In this document: in pieces, positions 18,865 to 28,289 of the stretch
How the letters are laid out: each line of letters begins with the position of its first letter
Numbering within the stretch: the stretch's first letter is position 1
Source: Lachnospiraceae bacterium
GTDB lineage: Bacteria > Bacillota > Clostridia > Lachnospirales > Lachnospiraceae
NCBI GenBank assembly: GCA_021770245.1
Contig: JAETRI010000002.1
Location: 1-64,000, forward strand
DNA: 64,000 bases
Reading direction: 5' to 3'
Position numbers and translations under genes: made by a program
The notes under the pieces: model-generated
What the model was told of the DNA's origin: nothing
Seen by the model: only the letters and a program-made list of their open reading frames with translations
The model's database searches: none

Positions 18865-19794
18865 ATGGGGATGGAAACAGAGGGAGTCCCGGAGCTCTTT
18901 CAGAGATTTTTAAGGAAGAATTATAATTATTATTGGCTGAAAACCAGGCTGGAGAGAGGAAAAAGGATTCCGGACAGCGCCAATGCCACATTGATTACCG
19001 GCTCCTCCCATGCGCTGAACGGGATTTGGGAGAATGCATGGACATGCGCCCTGAACTGTTCCATGCATTCCCAGGATCTCTATTATGATTTCAGGTGCGC
19101 AAAGGAGGTAATCCGGGGGAATGCTGGATTTCAGAGATGCTTTATCCTGTTTGGATACTATATTGCCTGCCAGGATCTATCCCTGAGCAAGGGTATGCGT
19201 GACTATATGGTTTCCCCCGTATACTATCCGATCTTTGGAGACGCGCACCACTGGGAGAAGCCCGAAGCGCGGGATCAGTGGAAGGATTTTGAGGGAGTAT
19301 CTGAAAAGATAAGGCGCCGGTGTGAGGCATGGTCACAGCAGACCGTATCTGAGGAGCCCACCTATTATTCCCGGTTCAGGAGGAGAAAGCCTTTCTTTGA
19401 CTTTGGCGGACGCGCCTGGTGGGAGCTGACAGAGGAAGAGCAGGAGAATTATGGACGGCAGAGAGCAGAAGGGCATAACAGCATTTTGAAGTATGAGGAA
19501 AGCTTATATGAGAACCGGCAGATCCTGAAGGATTATGTCCACTTTTTATATTTGAATCATGTGAGGCCGGTTGTGGTGATACCGCCTTTTACGGCTGCGT
19601 ATAACCGTCACATAGATGGACGGCTGCGGGAGGCTGTAACCAAGCTGGTAGAAGGCCCGGAAGAAGAACTGAGCTTTGTGGATTTCAATATGGAACCGGT
19701 ATTTGACAATTATGACTTTGTAGACATGGATCATCTGAACGAGCAGGGGGCCGTAAAGATGAGCAGGATTCTGGCCGAAAGATTTGGAAAGTAA
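18865..19794 (+). CDS. hypothetical protein, possible SGNH-like
   Basis: LITGSSHALNGIWENAW near N-term; VDMDHLNEQGAVKMSRIL near C-term. Confidence 0.5.
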   Translation: MGMETEGVPELFQRFLRKNYNYYWLKTRLERGKRIPDSANATLITGSSHALNGIWENAWTCALNCSMHSQDLYYDFRCAKEVIRGNAGFQRCFILFGYYIACQDLSLSKGMRDYMVSPVYYPIFGDAHHWEKPEARDQWKDFEGVSEKIRRRCEAWSQQTVSEEPTYYSRFRRRKPFFDFGGRAWWELTEEEQENYGRQRAEGHNSILKYEESLYENRQILKDYVHFLYLNHVRPVVVIPPFTAAYNRHIDGRLREAVTKLVEGPEEELSFVDFNMEPVFDNYDFVDMDHLNEQGAVKMSRILAERFGK

Positions 19795-19796
19795 CA

Positions 19797-19936
19797 TTTG
19801 TAACTGCGTTTCAAACTCTTTATTGGAGGTAGTATTGTGAGCTCCGCTTACGATATGCAGGGTATAAGAAACCGCCTTTCAGACTTTTTATTGGCGACAA
19901 TATCGCAGGCTCTGCTTGCGATATGCAAGGGTATAG
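19797..19936 (+). repeat. hairpin module H, tandem degenerate pair
   Basis: TTTGTAACTGCGTTTCAAACTCTTTATTGGAGG...GATATGCAGGGTATA then TTTTTATTGGCGACAATATCGCAGGC-TCT-GCTTGCGATATGCAAGGGTATA; matches 62755-62824. Confidence 0.85.
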
Positions 19937-19942
19937 GAATGG

Positions 19943-21193
19943 ATGATTATGGAACGGCAGGAAGGAAAACAGTTAGAAGAACAGGGAGCTCCGATTGTTG
20001 TGAGCGTGATTGTTCCCGTATTTAATACGGCGCAATATTTACGGCAATGTCTGGACAGCCTGGTGAATCAGACGCTGCGGCAGATAGAGATTATCTGTAT
20101 AGACGACGGCTCCACCGACGGCAGTGATGAGATTTTGGATGAATATGCCGCAAAGTATTCGAGCGTAAAGGTGATTCATAAGGAAAACGGCGGGGTGGTT
20201 TCGGCAAGAAGGTGTGGGGAAGCCGCCTCGAACGGGGAGTACATAGGCTACGTGGACGGCGACGACTGGACGGACCCGGAGATGTTTTGGCAGTTATATC
20301 ACTGTGCCATAAAGAACAGGGCGGAGATGGTTGCAAGCGGTTACTATTTGGAGGGAAATTACACCTCCGAACTTTACGACGGAGTAGAGGGCGGTTTTTA
20401 CGGAGAAGAGAAGATACGGAATCTGAGGGAAAACGCAATCTATTGTATGCCCAAAAAGGAGGCAGGATTGAGAGGCTCCCTGTGCTGCAAGCTGTTCTTA
20501 AAAAAGCTTTTGGAACGGATCCGGTTTCAGGTTCCGGCAGATATGCAGATGTCGGAGGATAAAATGCAGATGCTGGCTTGTATTCTGGAATGCCGCTCTG
20601 CATATGTCCTGAAAAAAGCCTATTACCATTACCGCATCAATCCCGCATCATCGACACACAGCGAGAATCCGTCTTATCTATTGTGTATGGACAAAGTATA
20701 TCAGTATATAAGAAAGCTGTATTCCCATCCCAACTTTACAGCTGTCATGCGCCGACAGGCGGAATTGTATATGATAGAGATCCTGCTGGCCGGCATCAAT
20801 ACCAGGCTGGGTTTTGGGATACGCAACCTGTTGTGGTTTGATCCATACTGGCTGGAATCCATTCCGGCAGGTTCCCGGATTGTTCTGTACGGCTCCGGGG
20901 AGGCGGGGCGAAAATGCAGGACGCAGCTTTTGGAAAAGGGATGTCATGTATATGTGGGATGTATCGATTTTGGGTATGCCAGGCTTCGGGATGACATCCT
21001 GCAGATTCGGTCGCCGGAAATCCTTTCTTTCACAGAATATGATTACATTGTAATCACGGTAAAGAATCCGGCGAAGGCGGAGCAGATCCGGAAGGGCCTG
21101 GAGGAGTTGGGGGTGGAGCCGGAAAGAATCCTGTGGTTTGAACAACGGGAGCTGTTCTGGCGTTATGCGCAGGCCGAGGGGCTTTTGAAATAG
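19943..21193 (+). CDS. GT2 glycosyltransferase with C-terminal Rossmann-like module
   Basis: VVSVIVPVFNTAQYLRQCLDSLVNQTLRQIEIICIDDGSTDGS; C-term SRIVLYGSGEAGRKCRTQLLEKGCHVYVGCIDFG. Confidence 0.85.
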   Translation: MIMERQEGKQLEEQGAPIVVSVIVPVFNTAQYLRQCLDSLVNQTLRQIEIICIDDGSTDGSDEILDEYAAKYSSVKVIHKENGGVVSARRCGEAASNGEYIGYVDGDDWTDPEMFWQLYHCAIKNRAEMVASGYYLEGNYTSELYDGVEGGFYGEEKIRNLRENAIYCMPKKEAGLRGSLCCKLFLKKLLERIRFQVPADMQMSEDKMQMLACILECRSAYVLKKAYYHYRINPASSTHSENPSYLLCMDKVYQYIRKLYSHPNFTAVMRRQAELYMIEILLAGINTRLGFGIRNLLWFDPYWLESIPAGSRIVLYGSGEAGRKCRTQLLEKGCHVYVGCIDFGYARLRDDILQIRSPEILSFTEYDYIVITVKNPAKAEQIRKGLEELGVEPERILWFEQRELFWRYAQAEGLLK

Positions 21194-21203
21194 TGGGCGC
21201 GCT

Positions 21204-21283
21204 GCCGCGCAGGATGCGGCATGTCGGTTAGTGTGAAATCTTCGATTTCACGATCTTGATTTGAATGCCCGCCAAGGCGGGCA
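21204..21283 (+). repeat. hairpin array D-E-F
   Basis: GCCGC-GCAGGAT-GCGGC, GTGAAATC-TTC-GATTTCAC, TGCCCGCC-AA-GGCGGGCA, then GATGGGGGTTAGC-ATG. Confidence 0.9.
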
Positions 21284-21296
21284 GATGGGGGTTAGC

Positions 21297-22841
21297 ATGA
21301 GACTAAAGAAGCTGACAGAAGAGGATATGAAGAATGCGGCTTCCCAAAAGATATACTGTTATGAAAAGTCTCTGCCGCATCTGTCGGAGTTATGCGATAC
21401 CTATAAAACAGAGAACCGAATATGCCGGATCATTGACGACAGTACCAGGCGGCAGAAAACATTCTGCCTGAAGGGAAAAGAGATCCCGATGCTCGATTCG
21501 GGAGAACTGGAGCAGGAAGATTTTTCAGACAGCCTGGTTATTATAACCAGCGATTACCATAGGGAAGCCTATGAAAAGCTGCGCCGGATTCCATCCCTTT
21601 GCAGGGCTCTGGATACGATTTATTATTTTGCCGATCGGGAGACAGAAACAGAGATCGGTTACCGAAGAAAATATGAGCAGACGCCGCTGGAGGAACTTAT
21701 TCTTTTCCGCAGCGGCCCGCACGCGGCTTCTTATGTAAAAGGAATGGATTATGCAGATAATGCCCGTGCCTTGTTTGAGTATATGCTTCGGGAGGGATAC
21801 AACCAAAGATACAGACTGGTCTGGCTGGTGAAGGAAGCGGAGGAGTTTTCCGGGATTGCAGGCAGGCATGAGAATGTTTCTTTTGTTTCTTATGACTGGT
21901 CCGTATCGGAAGAGCAGGAGGAAAGGGATGCCTATTACCGTGCGCTATGCCTGGCAAAATACATCTTTATGACGGATGCGTACGGTTTTGCCAGAAATGC
22001 CAGAAAAGACCAGATCCGGGTGCAGCTGTGGCACGGATGCGGTTTCAAGACGAGAGTCAATTTTGTGCGTTGCGAGAAAAGATATGAGTATACGACGGTG
22101 ATCAGTGACTTATATGCGAAGATCCATCAGGAAATCTACGGCCTCCGTGCAGATCAGGTCCTGGTAACGGGTTATGCGAAGGAGGACTGGCTGTTTCACC
22201 CTGCGGCGGATGCGCTGGAAAGACTGCATATTCCCAAAGCGTCCCATTACATTTTCTGGCTGCCTACCTTTCGGATGGCTCAAAGTAAGCTGGCAGGGCT
22301 GAACGAATATGAGACGGGAGGGCAGACCGGCCTTCCCCTTGTCGATAGCTATGAGAAGCTGAAAGAGCTGGATGAGATGTTGGACGGCCTGGATACGATC
22401 CTTCTCATAAAGCTCCACCCCTTTCAGGACCGGGACCGGATCGGACAGATCCAAACCGGGCATATCCGATGTCTGGATCAGGATCTGCTTGTGGAAACGG
22501 ATATTCAGATCAATCAGCTCCTGGGTTATGCGGACGGATTGATCAGCGACTATTCCTCCGCTGCCGTGGACTATATGCTGCTGGACCGCCCGATCGGTTT
22601 TACTCTTGACGATGTGGAAGAATATAAAAAAAGCCGGGGATTCGTATTTGACGATATCCGGGAATGGCTTCCGGGCGCCGAATTATTTTTCTTTGAGCAG
22701 TTTTGTGCATTTATAAAGGACATTGTCGCAGGACATGATCCGGACAGAGAGAAGAGGAAGCGCCTGTTGGGCGTTATGCATCGATACAGGGATGATCGAA
22801 GCTGCCAAAGAATTATGGAAGCGCTGCGCATCAAACGTTAA
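21297..22841 (+). CDS. CDP-glycerol glycerophosphotransferase-like protein with divergent N-terminal module
   Basis: VQLWHGCGFKTRVNF; FWLPTFRMAQ; LIKLHPFQD; DGLISDYSSAAVDYMLLDRPIGF; start refined from 21261. Confidence 0.8.
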   Translation: MRLKKLTEEDMKNAASQKIYCYEKSLPHLSELCDTYKTENRICRIIDDSTRRQKTFCLKGKEIPMLDSGELEQEDFSDSLVIITSDYHREAYEKLRRIPSLCRALDTIYYFADRETETEIGYRRKYEQTPLEELILFRSGPHAASYVKGMDYADNARALFEYMLREGYNQRYRLVWLVKEAEEFSGIAGRHENVSFVSYDWSVSEEQEERDAYYRALCLAKYIFMTDAYGFARNARKDQIRVQLWHGCGFKTRVNFVRCEKRYEYTTVISDLYAKIHQEIYGLRADQVLVTGYAKEDWLFHPAADALERLHIPKASHYIFWLPTFRMAQSKLAGLNEYETGGQTGLPLVDSYEKLKELDEMLDGLDTILLIKLHPFQDRDRIGQIQTGHIRCLDQDLLVETDIQINQLLGYADGLISDYSSAAVDYMLLDRPIGFTLDDVEEYKKSRGFVFDDIREWLPGAELFFFEQFCAFIKDIVAGHDPDREKRKRLLGVMHRYRDDRSCQRIMEALRIKR

Positions 22842-22892
22842 AGCACGCCGTCCAGGAGCTGGCGGCCTGACTGGAAAAAGGAGAGGAAACCC

Positions 22893-23555
22893 ATGCAGTT
22901 TGACTTAATGGCCTCTATGATGTGTGCCAACTACGGCAATCTGGAAAAGGAAGTGAAGCAGCTGGAAGAAGGCGGCATAGACTCTTTTCATATCGACATT
23001 ATGGACGGACGGTATGTCCCTAATTTTGCCATGTCTTTAAATGATATGCGATACATAGCGGGAGCGACGGAAAAACCGCTGGATGTGCATCTGATGATCG
23101 AGCACCCTAACAACCGGATCGAGCTGTTTTTAAGGCATATGCGCAAGGGGGATACCGTGTATATTCATCCGGAGGCGGAATATCATCCTTCCACCACGCT
23201 TCTTGGCATCATCCAGGCGGGAATGGTACCAGGGATCGCCATTAACCCGGGTACGTCCGTAGAGACGGTGATGGAGATGCTTCGCATCGTTAAAAAAGTG
23301 CTGGTCATGTCAGTGAATCCGGGAAATGCGGGGCAGATGTATCTGCCCTATGTGGGAAAAAAGATTACAAAACTGCTGGCTTTAAAGGAGGACATGGATT
23401 TTGAAATCTACTGGGACGGCGCCTGCAGTGCGGATAAGATCCTGGAATATGCGCCCAAGGGCGTTAAAGGATTCGTATTGGGAACGACGCTTCTGTTCGG
23501 AAAAACAAGATCTTACAAAGATGTGCTGCAGGATATCCGGCAGCTGAAATTCTGA
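22893..23555 (+). CDS. rpe: ribulose-phosphate 3-epimerase-like
   Basis: MMCANYGNLEKEVKQLEEGGIDSFHIDIMDGRYVPNFAM...DVHLMIEHP...MSVNPGNAGQMY. Confidence 0.85.
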   Translation: MQFDLMASMMCANYGNLEKEVKQLEEGGIDSFHIDIMDGRYVPNFAMSLNDMRYIAGATEKPLDVHLMIEHPNNRIELFLRHMRKGDTVYIHPEAEYHPSTTLLGIIQAGMVPGIAINPGTSVETVMEMLRIVKKVLVMSVNPGNAGQMYLPYVGKKITKLLALKEDMDFEIYWDGACSADKILEYAPKGVKGFVLGTTLLFGKTRSYKDVLQDIRQLKF

Positions 23556-23595
23556 ATGGCAGGATGCGCGGAAGAGAAAAACGGGGGAGTAGTCG

Positions 23596-24639
23596 ATGAA
23601 GGCGTACCTGTTACGAAAGATCGGAGATTTTACATACACGGATACGGTTAAGCCCGCCTGCGGCGGCAATGAGGTCATCGTGAAGGTCAAAGCTGCCGGC
23701 ATCTGCGGTTCCGATATACCGAGAATCTATGAAACCGGCGCGTATTCTTATCCGCTGATACCGGGGCATGAGTTCTCGGGAATCGTTTCGGAAACCGGCG
23801 TAAACGTGGAGAAATCATGGCTGGGAAAACGCGTGGGAGTTTTTCCGCTGCTGCCCTGCGGAGAATGCGAATTTTGCCGGAACGGACGTTACGAGCTTTG
23901 CCGCAGTTACGGCTATCTCGGTTCCCGGACGGCGGGCGGCTTTGCGGAGTATGTGTCGGTGCCCGCGTGGAATCTGATAGAGCTGCCGGAAAACGTATCC
24001 TTTGAACAGGCCGCCATGCTGGAACCCATGGCAGTGGCAATGCACGTTATGAGAAGTACGAAAGTGATGCGGGAGCAGACCGCGGCCATATGCGGTTTGG
24101 GGACAATCGGCCAGCTGCTCTGCCTTCTTTTAAGGGAAAAAGGCGTGGAAAGGATTTATCTGATCGGAAATAAGGAATTCCAGAAGAACATCGCCGCCGG
24201 CTTGGGAACGGATGAGCGCTGTTTCTGCAACAGCCGCATGGAGAACGCGGACGACTGGCTGGACGGGGCGGTATCGTCGGGAGCGGATGTGTTTTTTGAC
24301 TGCGCCGGTACGGCCGAGTCGGTCGGCCTTGCCATAAGGCATACCGCACCGGACGGAACGGTGGCTTTGGTGGGAAATCCGGCCTCCGACATGAATTTTG
24401 ACAGACAGACCTACTGGAAGATCCTCCGGAACCAATTGACGGTGAAAGGAACCTGGAACTCCACTTTTACCCATGAGGATACGGACGACTGGCATGCCTG
24501 CCTTGCCCTGCTTAAGGAAAAGAGAGTGATGCCGGAAGGACTGATCTCTCACCGCTTTCCGTTCAACAGGCTGGCCGAGGGGACGGAAATGATGCGGGAC
24601 AAGAGGGAAGACCATATAAAGGTCATGACGGTGCTGTGA
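23596..24639 (+). CDS. zinc-type MDR alcohol/polyol dehydrogenase (TarJ/GatD-like)
   Basis: AAGICGSDIPRIY...IPGHEFSGIVSETG...FPLLPCGECEFCRNGRYELC. Confidence 0.85.
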   Translation: MKAYLLRKIGDFTYTDTVKPACGGNEVIVKVKAAGICGSDIPRIYETGAYSYPLIPGHEFSGIVSETGVNVEKSWLGKRVGVFPLLPCGECEFCRNGRYELCRSYGYLGSRTAGGFAEYVSVPAWNLIELPENVSFEQAAMLEPMAVAMHVMRSTKVMREQTAAICGLGTIGQLLCLLLREKGVERIYLIGNKEFQKNIAAGLGTDERCFCNSRMENADDWLDGAVSSGADVFFDCAGTAESVGLAIRHTAPDGTVALVGNPASDMNFDRQTYWKILRNQLTVKGTWNSTFTHEDTDDWHACLALLKEKRVMPEGLISHRFPFNRLAEGTEMMRDKREDHIKVMTVL

Positions 24640-24722
24640 CAATCGGGGAAATGATTTGTCTGCCGCGGAATCTTAGAAATAAAAAAGAAGAGAAGGTATT
24701 TGCTCATCACGGAATTTGGAAA

Positions 24723-25445
24723 ATGAAAGATGAGGAGAAGGTCTTTGTGAATATAGCGGTTATTTTATCGGGAGGAACGGGGAGCCGTGCGGGTTCCTGT
24801 ATCCCCAAGCAGTATGTTGAGGTGAAGGGCAGGCCCATGATCTGTTTCTGCATGGAAACCCTTTTCGCCCATAAGAAGATAGACGCGGTACAGATCGTGG
24901 CTGATGAAGCATGGCGGGCATATATTCTGCCGTATGTTTACCGAATCGGAAAGCGGCTCGGAGCGCAGGGGAAATTCCGGGGCTTTTCGGCCCCCGGGGA
25001 AAACAGGCAGTTGTCCATCTATCATGCGTTGACGGATATCAGGAAATATGCAGGAGGGGACGATGCGGTACTGGTTCATGACGCAGCCCGGCCCTTCGTA
25101 AAGTCACGTCAGATCGACCGCTGTTTTATAGATCTGAAAGGGCATGACGGAGTGCTCCCGGTGTTGCCCATGAAAGACACCGTGTACATGGCCGACGGGG
25201 AAAGAATATGTTCGCTGCTGGACAGAAAGCGTATTTATATCGGACAGGCGCCGGAACTGTTCCTGCTGGAAAAGTATTACGAGGCCAACAGGGCACTCCT
25301 CCCGGATCGGATCCTGGCTGTGAACGGTTCAACGGAGCCTGCGGTGATGGCACATATGGATATATGCCTCTCGGAAGGGGACGAGGAGAACTATAAAGTG
25401 ACGACGGCGGGGGATTTGGAACGCTTCAAAAGGGCGATAGGATGA
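24723..25445 (+). CDS. second IspD/TarI-like cytidylyltransferase
   Basis: NIAVILSGGTGSRAGSCIPKQYVEVKGRPMICFCMETLF...VLVHDAARPFV; start inferred. Confidence 0.8.
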   Translation: MKDEEKVFVNIAVILSGGTGSRAGSCIPKQYVEVKGRPMICFCMETLFAHKKIDAVQIVADEAWRAYILPYVYRIGKRLGAQGKFRGFSAPGENRQLSIYHALTDIRKYAGGDDAVLVHDAARPFVKSRQIDRCFIDLKGHDGVLPVLPMKDTVYMADGERICSLLDRKRIYIGQAPELFLLEKYYEANRALLPDRILAVNGSTEPAVMAHMDICLSEGDEENYKVTTAGDLERFKRAIG

Positions 25446-25690
25446 TCGGACTTCCCGTGATTTCCTGCGTCCCAGTGTCTGGAGCCTGTGGGGGTGAACT
25501 GATACCCTACCGGAACAAAACAAACATCGCCCGGATATGGAAACAGAAAGAAAAGTGTGGTATAATAGATCATATGGTTAGAAGAAGCTAATCAAAACGA
25601 TTGAAAGAATGAAGACCCGGCTGCCGGATTTATGACTCCTGATGAGAAAAGCCAAAGGATGCGTGTTCCTAGAAAGGAGAAGCGGACAGG

Positions 25691-26353
25691 ATGTTTGAAA
25701 ATATTTATGCGGCAATTTTCCCTTTCTGGGAGAAAATATCAGATGCAGACAGGGACTATATCTGCCGGAATTCTCATCTGATCTCTTATCCGAAAGGAAA
25801 GAATATCCACAACGGTGAAGAATGTTCCGGAGTAATTCTCGTCCGCTCGGGGAGCCTGCGGCTTTATATGATGTCGGATGAGGGAAAGGATATCACGCTT
25901 TACCGGCTGCATAAAGGCAGCCTGTGTATGCTGTCTGCTTCCTGCGTGCTGGATGCCGTTACGTTTGACGTGTTCGTGGATGCGGAGGAAGACAGCGAGT
26001 GCTGTGTGATCAGCGGGCCTGCTTTTGCGGCGGTGTCTGAACGGAATCCGGATATCCGGATTTTTGCACTGGAAACTGCGGTCAGCCGCTTTTCGGATGT
26101 GATGTGGGTGATGCAGCAGATTTTGTTTATGAGTATGGATAAGAGGCTGGCGATCTTTCTTTCCGATGAATCGGCGAGGACCGGTTCGGATACGGTCGCC
26201 CTGACGCACGGGCAGATAGCCCGGTATATGGGTTCTGCCCGTGAGGTGGTATCCAGGATGCTGAAATATTTTGCCGACGAAGGGATTGTGGAGGTATTAA
26301 GGGGCGGCGTTACAATCCTTGACAAGAAACGCCTCCGGGAATTAACCTTTTAG
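25691..26353 (+). CDS. Crp/Fnr-family transcriptional regulator
   Basis: cNMP-binding-like N-term; ALTHGQIARYMGSAREVVSRMLKYFADEGIVEVLRGGVTILDKKRL HTH. Confidence 0.85.
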   Translation: MFENIYAAIFPFWEKISDADRDYICRNSHLISYPKGKNIHNGEECSGVILVRSGSLRLYMMSDEGKDITLYRLHKGSLCMLSASCVLDAVTFDVFVDAEEDSECCVISGPAFAAVSERNPDIRIFALETAVSRFSDVMWVMQQILFMSMDKRLAIFLSDESARTGSDTVALTHGQIARYMGSAREVVSRMLKYFADEGIVEVLRGGVTILDKKRLRELTF

Positions 26354-26656
26354 CATGGCAAGGATCTCTGCCTTCGGCCTTGCGCCTGCCGACTGGCTTA
26401 CGACATTGCCGTTTTTGATGACGACCAGCGTCGGGATGCTCATAACGCGGAATTTCTGTGCCAGTTCCGGTTCCTTGTCTACGTTGATCTTACCGATCAG
26501 ATACTGCGGGTTTTCCTCTGCAATCTGCTCCACCAGGGGGGATACCATGCGGCAGGGGCCGCACCAGTCGGCATAGAAATCCAGAAGTACGGTTTTTTCG
26601 CTGGCTTTGACGGTGTCGAAGTTGTCTTTGTTTACATTAAGTACGGACATAATCAA
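26342..26656 (-). CDS. trxA: thioredoxin
   Basis: LLDFYADWCGPCRMVSPLVEQIAEE...KFRVMSIPTLVVIKNG. Confidence 0.95.
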   Translation of the reverse strand: MIMSVLNVNKDNFDTVKASEKTVLLDFYADWCGPCRMVSPLVEQIAEENPQYLIGKINVDKEPELAQKFRVMSIPTLVVIKNGNVVSQSAGARPKAEILAMLKG

Positions 26657-26883
26657 TACCTTCCTTTCTTTTTATCTGATGGTAGTATATCATATTCTGT
26701 TCACTGTTTCTGTGATGAGGTCACATTCTTTGCTCTGCATATAAGCTGTGCCATTGTTTCCAAGGGCAGTATGCGCACCGGAAGAGGGGCCTGAATAAAG
26801 CGTAGGGAATTTCCGCCTGTATTTTGAAACTTTTCGGACTACAGAAAAGTCTATATAATAAATTTGAGGTAAGAGGAAATCTG

Positions 26884-26916
26884 GTTGAAAATAAGTCTGA
26901 GGGCTCATTTTTCGAC
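26884..26916 (+). repeat. degenerate hairpin module A (A6)
   Basis: GTTGAAAATAAGTC-TGAG-GGCTCATTTTTCGAC, imperfect stem. Confidence 0.5.
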
Positions 26917-26969
26917 TATGGATTTATGCCTGCTTAAGCATCGGGCGACGGAAAAGAAAGGGGTTTATA

Positions 26970-27521
26970 ATGAGAAAAGAAATAAGAAGTGCAGCTGTTA
27001 TGGTTTTGGGATTGGTTCTGACAGGGGCGATTTTAGCGGGATGCGGCGAAAGCCGGCAATCCTCGCAGGAAACACTGGAGGACACCTCCAAGAGCGCGGC
27101 ACAGGAAACACAACAGGAAACCGCTGCAGATGAAGCGAAAACGGAAGCTGCGGAAAAAAACGTTCAGACAACAGCCGGATATGAAGATAATTTTGCAGTG
27201 GACAGTGAGGCAGCAAAGGAATTTGCCGAAAAAGTCAAGGCCGCGGCCGCAGATAAGGACTTGGAAGCGCTTGCGGATTTGACCGCATTCCCGGTTTATA
27301 TAGGCCTGCCGGATATTGGCGTGGTAGAAACTAAAGACGATTTTTTGAAACTCGGTGCAAAAGCAGTGTTTACGGAGGAATTGGTGAAGTCCATAGAAAT
27401 GGCTGATATTGAAGATTTGCAGCCCAGTATGGCTGGGTTTTCTATTTCGGATGGAGGAACCTGCAATATTAATTTTGGCGTTGCAGATGGCATTTTAGCG
27501 ATAAATGGAATTAATTATTGA
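26970..27521 (+). CDS. lipoprotein, hypothetical
   Basis: VLTGAILAGCGES lipobox. Confidence 0.75.
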   Translation: MRKEIRSAAVMVLGLVLTGAILAGCGESRQSSQETLEDTSKSAAQETQQETAADEAKTEAAEKNVQTTAGYEDNFAVDSEAAKEFAEKVKAAAADKDLEALADLTAFPVYIGLPDIGVVETKDDFLKLGAKAVFTEELVKSIEMADIEDLQPSMAGFSISDGGTCNINFGVADGILAINGINY

Positions 27522-27558
27522 TAGGGACAGAGACGATAGTTTCCTTTGTGAGCTTTAG

Positions 27559-27714
27559 CAGTACAGGTTTCAAAGAGTTCATTCCAAAGCGGTAGGAGGA
27601 ACAGGGCTTGGCCTTTCTATCGTAAATCATACAGCAAAGATCCATAATGCGAAAATACAAGTGAAAAGTATTATGGAGAAAGGCACCACGGTTACAATCT
27701 GCTTCCCGAAATGA
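27559..27714 (+). pseudogene. sensor histidine kinase C-terminal remnant
   Basis: QYRFQRVHSKAVGGTGLGLSIVNHTAKIHNAKIQVKSIMEKGTTVTICFPK*: G2 box and kinase C-terminus, in-frame TAG upstream, no start. Confidence 0.75.
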
Positions 27715-27765
27715 GAACCGATGCGGCATGAAACGAGAAGGAAGGGCGGAGGGGCATAATCCGTC

Positions 27766-27817
27766 AAAAAGCGTTCCCTGTCTGCATGAAAATCAGACTG
27801 CAGAGGGGGAACGCTTT
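27766..27817. terminator. hairpin terminator-like
   Basis: AAAGCGTTCCC ... GGGAACGCTTT flanked by A/T. Confidence 0.6.
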
Positions 27818-27848
27818 CTGCTTGATTTATATTGGATACGAATAAAAT

Positions 27849-28289
27849 TCAGTGAGAGGTATCAATAACCGCAATACTCGAATCCCCTTTCCTGGCCTGT
27901 TCCAATACCGCAGCGGCCAGTTTCTGGAAAGACTGACAGGAGGAAGAGGCGCCGGATAAAGCGTCAATCCCGTCCCCTCTCTGGGTCTCTAATAACTGGT
28001 TCGCATAATAACGGGTATATTCATTGGGATAGGTACCGTTGGAGTGAAACATAGTCTGCATGTAGGAGTTATCCCAGCTTTTGATAAAACCGCTGGGATT
28101 TTCGGCGTTGTATTCCACGGAGACGATGGTGCCGCCTTTGACCATAATTGTGATATATTCCTTCCAGCCGTGACTGAATTGGGAAGCCTGAGCTGTATAA
28201 TAGCCGTCCTGAAGGGCGGTTTGATTGCCGCAGGCTGCCAATGGGGCCAACAGCAGCAGCGTCAGAATCAGACTCAGTATTCGTTTCAT
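27849..28289 (-). CDS. FMN-binding-domain lipoprotein
   Basis: LAPLAACGN lipobox; [21 protein letters not shown] resembles the FMN_bind flavinylation motif. Confidence 0.7.
   Translation of the reverse strand: MKRILSLILTLLLLAPLAACGNQTALQDGYYTAQASQFSHGWKEYITIMVKGGTIVSVEYNAENPSGFIKSWDNSYMQTMFHSNGTYPNEYTRYYANQLLETQRGDGIDALSGASSSCQSFQKLAAAVLEQARKGDSSIAVIDTSH

Noticed and set aside
26342-26353. Overlap of Crp/Fnr and trxA 3' ends as unusual
   Set aside because: Short convergent 3' overlaps are common in compact genomes.
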